This document shows positions 53,010 to 54,919 of a stretch of DNA of 54,919 nt, piece after piece. The translations under genes were made by a program, and so were the position numbers. Location: contig JACQBG010000018.1 of NCBI GenBank assembly GCA_016194585.1, positions 1-54,919 on the forward strand, read 5' to 3'. The notes under the pieces were generated by a model. It worked only from the letters and a program-made list of their open reading frames with translations, had not been told where the DNA came from and ran no database searches. Source of the stretch: Gemmatimonadota bacterium (lineage in GTDB: Bacteria; Gemmatimonadota; Gemmatimonadetes; Gemmatimonadales; Gemmatimonadaceae). The stretch's first letter is position 1. Each line of letters starts with the position of its first letter.

Positions 53010-53966
53010 TCATCTACTGCTGTCCGCCGGCTCGATCACCGGCACCGGCGTGAGCCAGCCATGGACGTCGGGGAGCCGTCCCTTGGCGATCCCCATGAAG
53101 CGGTCGTGGATCTGCGCGAAGACCGGTCCGGGCTCGCCGGTGCCGACCGGGAGCCGGTCGATCGACCGGATGGGCGTGAGTTCCGCGGCGGTGCCGCAGA
53201 AGAACGCCTCATCGACGAGATAGAGGAACTCGCGCGGCATCGTCATCTCCTTGACCGTGAGGCCGAGGTCGGCGGCGATGCGGAGCACGGAGTCGCGCGT
53301 GATGCCGTCGAGGATGCCCGACGAGAGCGGCGAGGTGAACAACGTGCCGTCGCGGACGACGAACAGGTTCTCCCCGCTCCCCTCGGCGACGAAGCCCGCG
53401 GCGTCGAGCACGATGCCCTCGAGGTAATCGTCCTGACGCGCCTCGGCCTTGGTGAGCTGCGAGTTCAGGTAGTTGCCCGTCGCCTTGGCGAGGGTCGGGA
53501 ACGTGTTCGGCGCGGCGCGGCGCCAGCTCGACACGCAGACGTCGGCGCCGTGCTCCACGGCCGCGTGCCCGAGGTAGGTGCCCCACTCCCAGCAGATGAT
53601 GAACGTCTCGACCGGCGCGTCCTTGGCCCAGATGCCCATCTGTTCACCCGTGCGGGCGACGAGGGGGCGGATGTAGCAGTGCGAGAGGCCGTTCGCGGCC
53701 ACCGTCTCGACGGTGGCGTCGACGAGTTCGTCGACGGACCAGCGCACGGGGAGGCGGTAGATCTTCGCCGAGTCGCGCAGGCGGCGCATGTGGTCGCGCA
53801 GCCGGAAGACGGCGCCGCCCTCGGGGGTCTCGTAGCAGCGCACCCCTTCGAAGACACCCGAGCCGTAGTGCACGACGTGGCTCATCACGTGCAGCGTGGC
53901 GTCCGCCCAATCCACGAGCGTGCCGTCACGCCAGATCTTCGCCGTCGGTCCCTTGCCGATCCCCAT
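53010..53966 (-). CDS. ilvE: Branched-chain amino acid aminotransferase
   Basis: A 318-residue fold-type IV PLP aminotransferase that carries out the last step of Leu/Ile/Val synthesis. Typical points are HYGSGVFEGVRCYETPEGGA, LAKATGNYLNSQLTK with the PLP Lys, SGENLFVVRDG and SGILDGITRDSVLRIA. The length is in the normal IlvE range. The ATG lies 54 bp after the stop of the deaminase gene on the same strand. The annotation is secure, although D-amino-acid or 4-amino-4-deoxychorismate relatives share the fold. Confidence 0.95.
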   Translation of the reverse strand: MGIGKGPTAKIWRDGTLVDWADATLHVMSHVVHYGSGVFEGVRCYETPEGGAVFRLRDHMRRLRDSAKIYRLPVRWSVDELVDATVETVAANGLSHCYIRPLVARTGEQMGIWAKDAPVETFIICWEWGTYLGHAAVEHGADVCVSSWRRAAPNTFPTLAKATGNYLNSQLTKAEARQDDYLEGIVLDAAGFVAEGSGENLFVVRDGTLFTSPLSSGILDGITRDSVLRIAADLGLTVKEMTMPREFLYLVDEAFFCGTAAELTPIRSIDRLPVGTGEPGPVFAQIHDRFMGIAKGRLPDVHGWLTPVPVIEPADSSR

Positions 53967-54020
53967 GGGCGCCTCGAGCCGGAGGTACGACGAATTGTAA
54001 TCGGTGCGCGCACGACGGCG

Positions 54021-54919
54021 CTACCGATCGCGCTTCCAGCGTGCGAGGCGGTTGGCGGCGTCGCGCACCTCGACGGCGACCTCGGCGACGTCGGTACCGA
54101 GGACGCGGCCATTGCGCACGCGCTCGACGCCGTCGACGACGACGAGCGACGCGGTGGCGTGGGACATCGACCAGACGAGCGCGTCGGCGGGATCGTAGAG
54201 CGGCGTGGCGTCGAGTCCGATCGGGAACGCGGCGAGGTCGGCGCGCTTGCCATGCTCCAGCGAGCCGACGATGCCCCCCAAGCCGAGCGCGCGGGCGGCA
54301 CCGATGGTAACCAGTTCGAGCGCATCGCGGCCGGTGAGGATGTCGTCGCGCCCAGTGCGGGCGCGGTGCGCGAGCACGGCAAGGCGCGCCTCGGCGAGGA
54401 GGTTCATCGCGTTGTTGCTGGCCATCGAGTCGGATCCGATGCCCACGTGGATACCCGCGGCGAGCATGTCGCAGAGCGGCGCGATGCCGTGGCCGAACTT
54501 GGCGTTCGACGCGGGACAGTGCGCGATGCCGCACGCGTGGGCGGCGATGGTCGCGAGGTCCGTGGCGTCGACGCGCACGCAATGGATGAGGAGGGCGCGC
54601 TCGGCGAGGATGCCCGTCTTCTCGAGGAGGGTGATCGGCGAGGTGGCGCGCGGCGCGACCTCGATCCTGCGCCCGTGCAGGAACGCCGCGAACGCGCCCT
54701 CGCCCGCGGCGACGAGGTCGAACTCGTCCTCGCTCTCGGCCACGTGCGTCGCGACGGGCAGGTGGTTGGCGGCCGCGAACGCGGCGATCCCGGCGAACAG
54801 CGCGTCGCTCACCGAATACGGCGCGTGTGGCGAGACGCCGACGCGCACGAGCGGCGTCTCGTAGGCCTGCATGGCGCGCACGCACCGTCGCAGCTCGTCG
54901 ACGGCGGCGCGCGCCTGGC
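54021..54919 (-). CDS. TrzA/MtaD-type amidohydrolase (deaminase), N-terminus missing
   Basis: About 299 C-terminal residues of a metal-dependent hydrolase that deaminates compounds such as S-adenosylhomocysteine, 5'-methylthioadenosine or cytosine/guanine analogues. SPHAPYS, HVAES, LIHCVRVDATDL, AHCPASNAKFGHG and GIGSDSMASNNAMNL supply the metal and substrate residues. The N-terminal HxH metal motif lies beyond the right edge. It is upstream of ilvE on the same strand. The substrate cannot be set. Confidence 0.9.
   Translation of the reverse strand, partial: QARAAVDELRRCVRAMQAYETPLVRVGVSPHAPYSVSDALFAGIAAFAAANHLPVATHVAESEDEFDLVAAGEGAFAAFLHGRRIEVAPRATSPITLLEKTGILAERALLIHCVRVDATDLATIAAHACGIAHCPASNAKFGHGIAPLCDMLAAGIHVGIGSDSMASNNAMNLLAEARLAVLAHRARTGRDDILTGRDALELVTIGAARALGLGGIVGSLEHGKRADLAAFPIGLDATPLYDPADALVWSMSHATASLVVVDGVERVRNGRVLGTDVAEVAVEVRDAANRLARWKRDR

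Overview
This is about 55 kb of a high-GC bacterial chromosome, most likely Gemmatimonadota. That assignment is an inference from secreted proteins whose signal peptides end in A-Q, from the mix of TonB-plug-like and TPR lipid/envelope proteins, and from general gene content. No 16S gene is present, so the taxon is not proven. Most of the window is housekeeping. Two nested integrations at a tRNA-Pro gene make up the accessory part.

Layout. 1-3314 (minus): F1 ATP synthase genes atpA, atpG and atpD (atpD runs off the left edge), with palindromic repeats in both gaps and a CRP/FNR-type palindrome upstream. 3451-5503 (minus): MlaF-like ABC ATPase, NUDIX hydrolase and an AraC-like regulator, joined by 4-bp overlaps. 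5573-7531 (minus): a TonB-plug-like secreted protein and a primary-type sigma factor with a histone-H1-like N-terminal tail. 7763-10211: tRNA-Ala, Gly, Val, a secreted TPR-like protein, tRNA-Arg, tRNA-Pro.

10168-20533 is the accessory region. The 3' half of tRNA-Pro occurs three times (10168, 18245, 20486), bounding an 8.1-kb element and a 2.2-kb element in tandem. The first has a P4-type integrase, an excisionase-like HTH protein, a tightly overlapped minus operon ending in a RepA-like ATPase and a GRP-motif protein, and plus-strand cargo: a membrane protein and a SAMHD1-like HD phosphohydrolase. The second has an MntA/HepT-type toxin-antitoxin pair and a conserved protein of unknown function, but no integrase. 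Each tRNA 3' copy is followed by a different intrinsic terminator.

20717-29702: DUF4173-like membrane protein; CcdA plus a single-Cys thioredoxin-like protein and an OsmC protein that share an operator-like motif; PEP-mutase-family protein, Tat-exported NIPSNAP protein, ArsR-type regulator with an operator over its start codon; hybrid histidine kinase, PaaI-like thioesterase, second receiver-like/HTH protein. 29892-36171: tRNA-Arg, rho, ruvX, mltG, aroH-type chorismate mutase, RlmI-like methyltransferase, Fpg, methyltransferase-like protein. 36379-43661: two very small genes (52 and 21 residues), exported TldD/TldE pair, truncated-haemoglobin lipoprotein, tdh and kbl (threonine to glycine), beta-barrel-like protein. 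43742-54919: 3-methyladenine glycosylase, NYN-LOTUS protein, an NtrY/NtrX-like two-component module containing two paralogous membrane-anchored coiled-coil proteins, a bactofilin-like/Omp85-like fusion behind a sigma-54-type promoter, DUF4390, HNH endonuclease, ilvE and a TrzA/MtaD-type deaminase cut by the right edge.

The most interesting parts are the tandem tRNA-Pro elements with SAMHD1-like and HepT/MntA cargo, the 21-residue lysine-triplet microprotein, the NYN-LOTUS protein with an RG-rich linker, and several unassigned palindromic operators.
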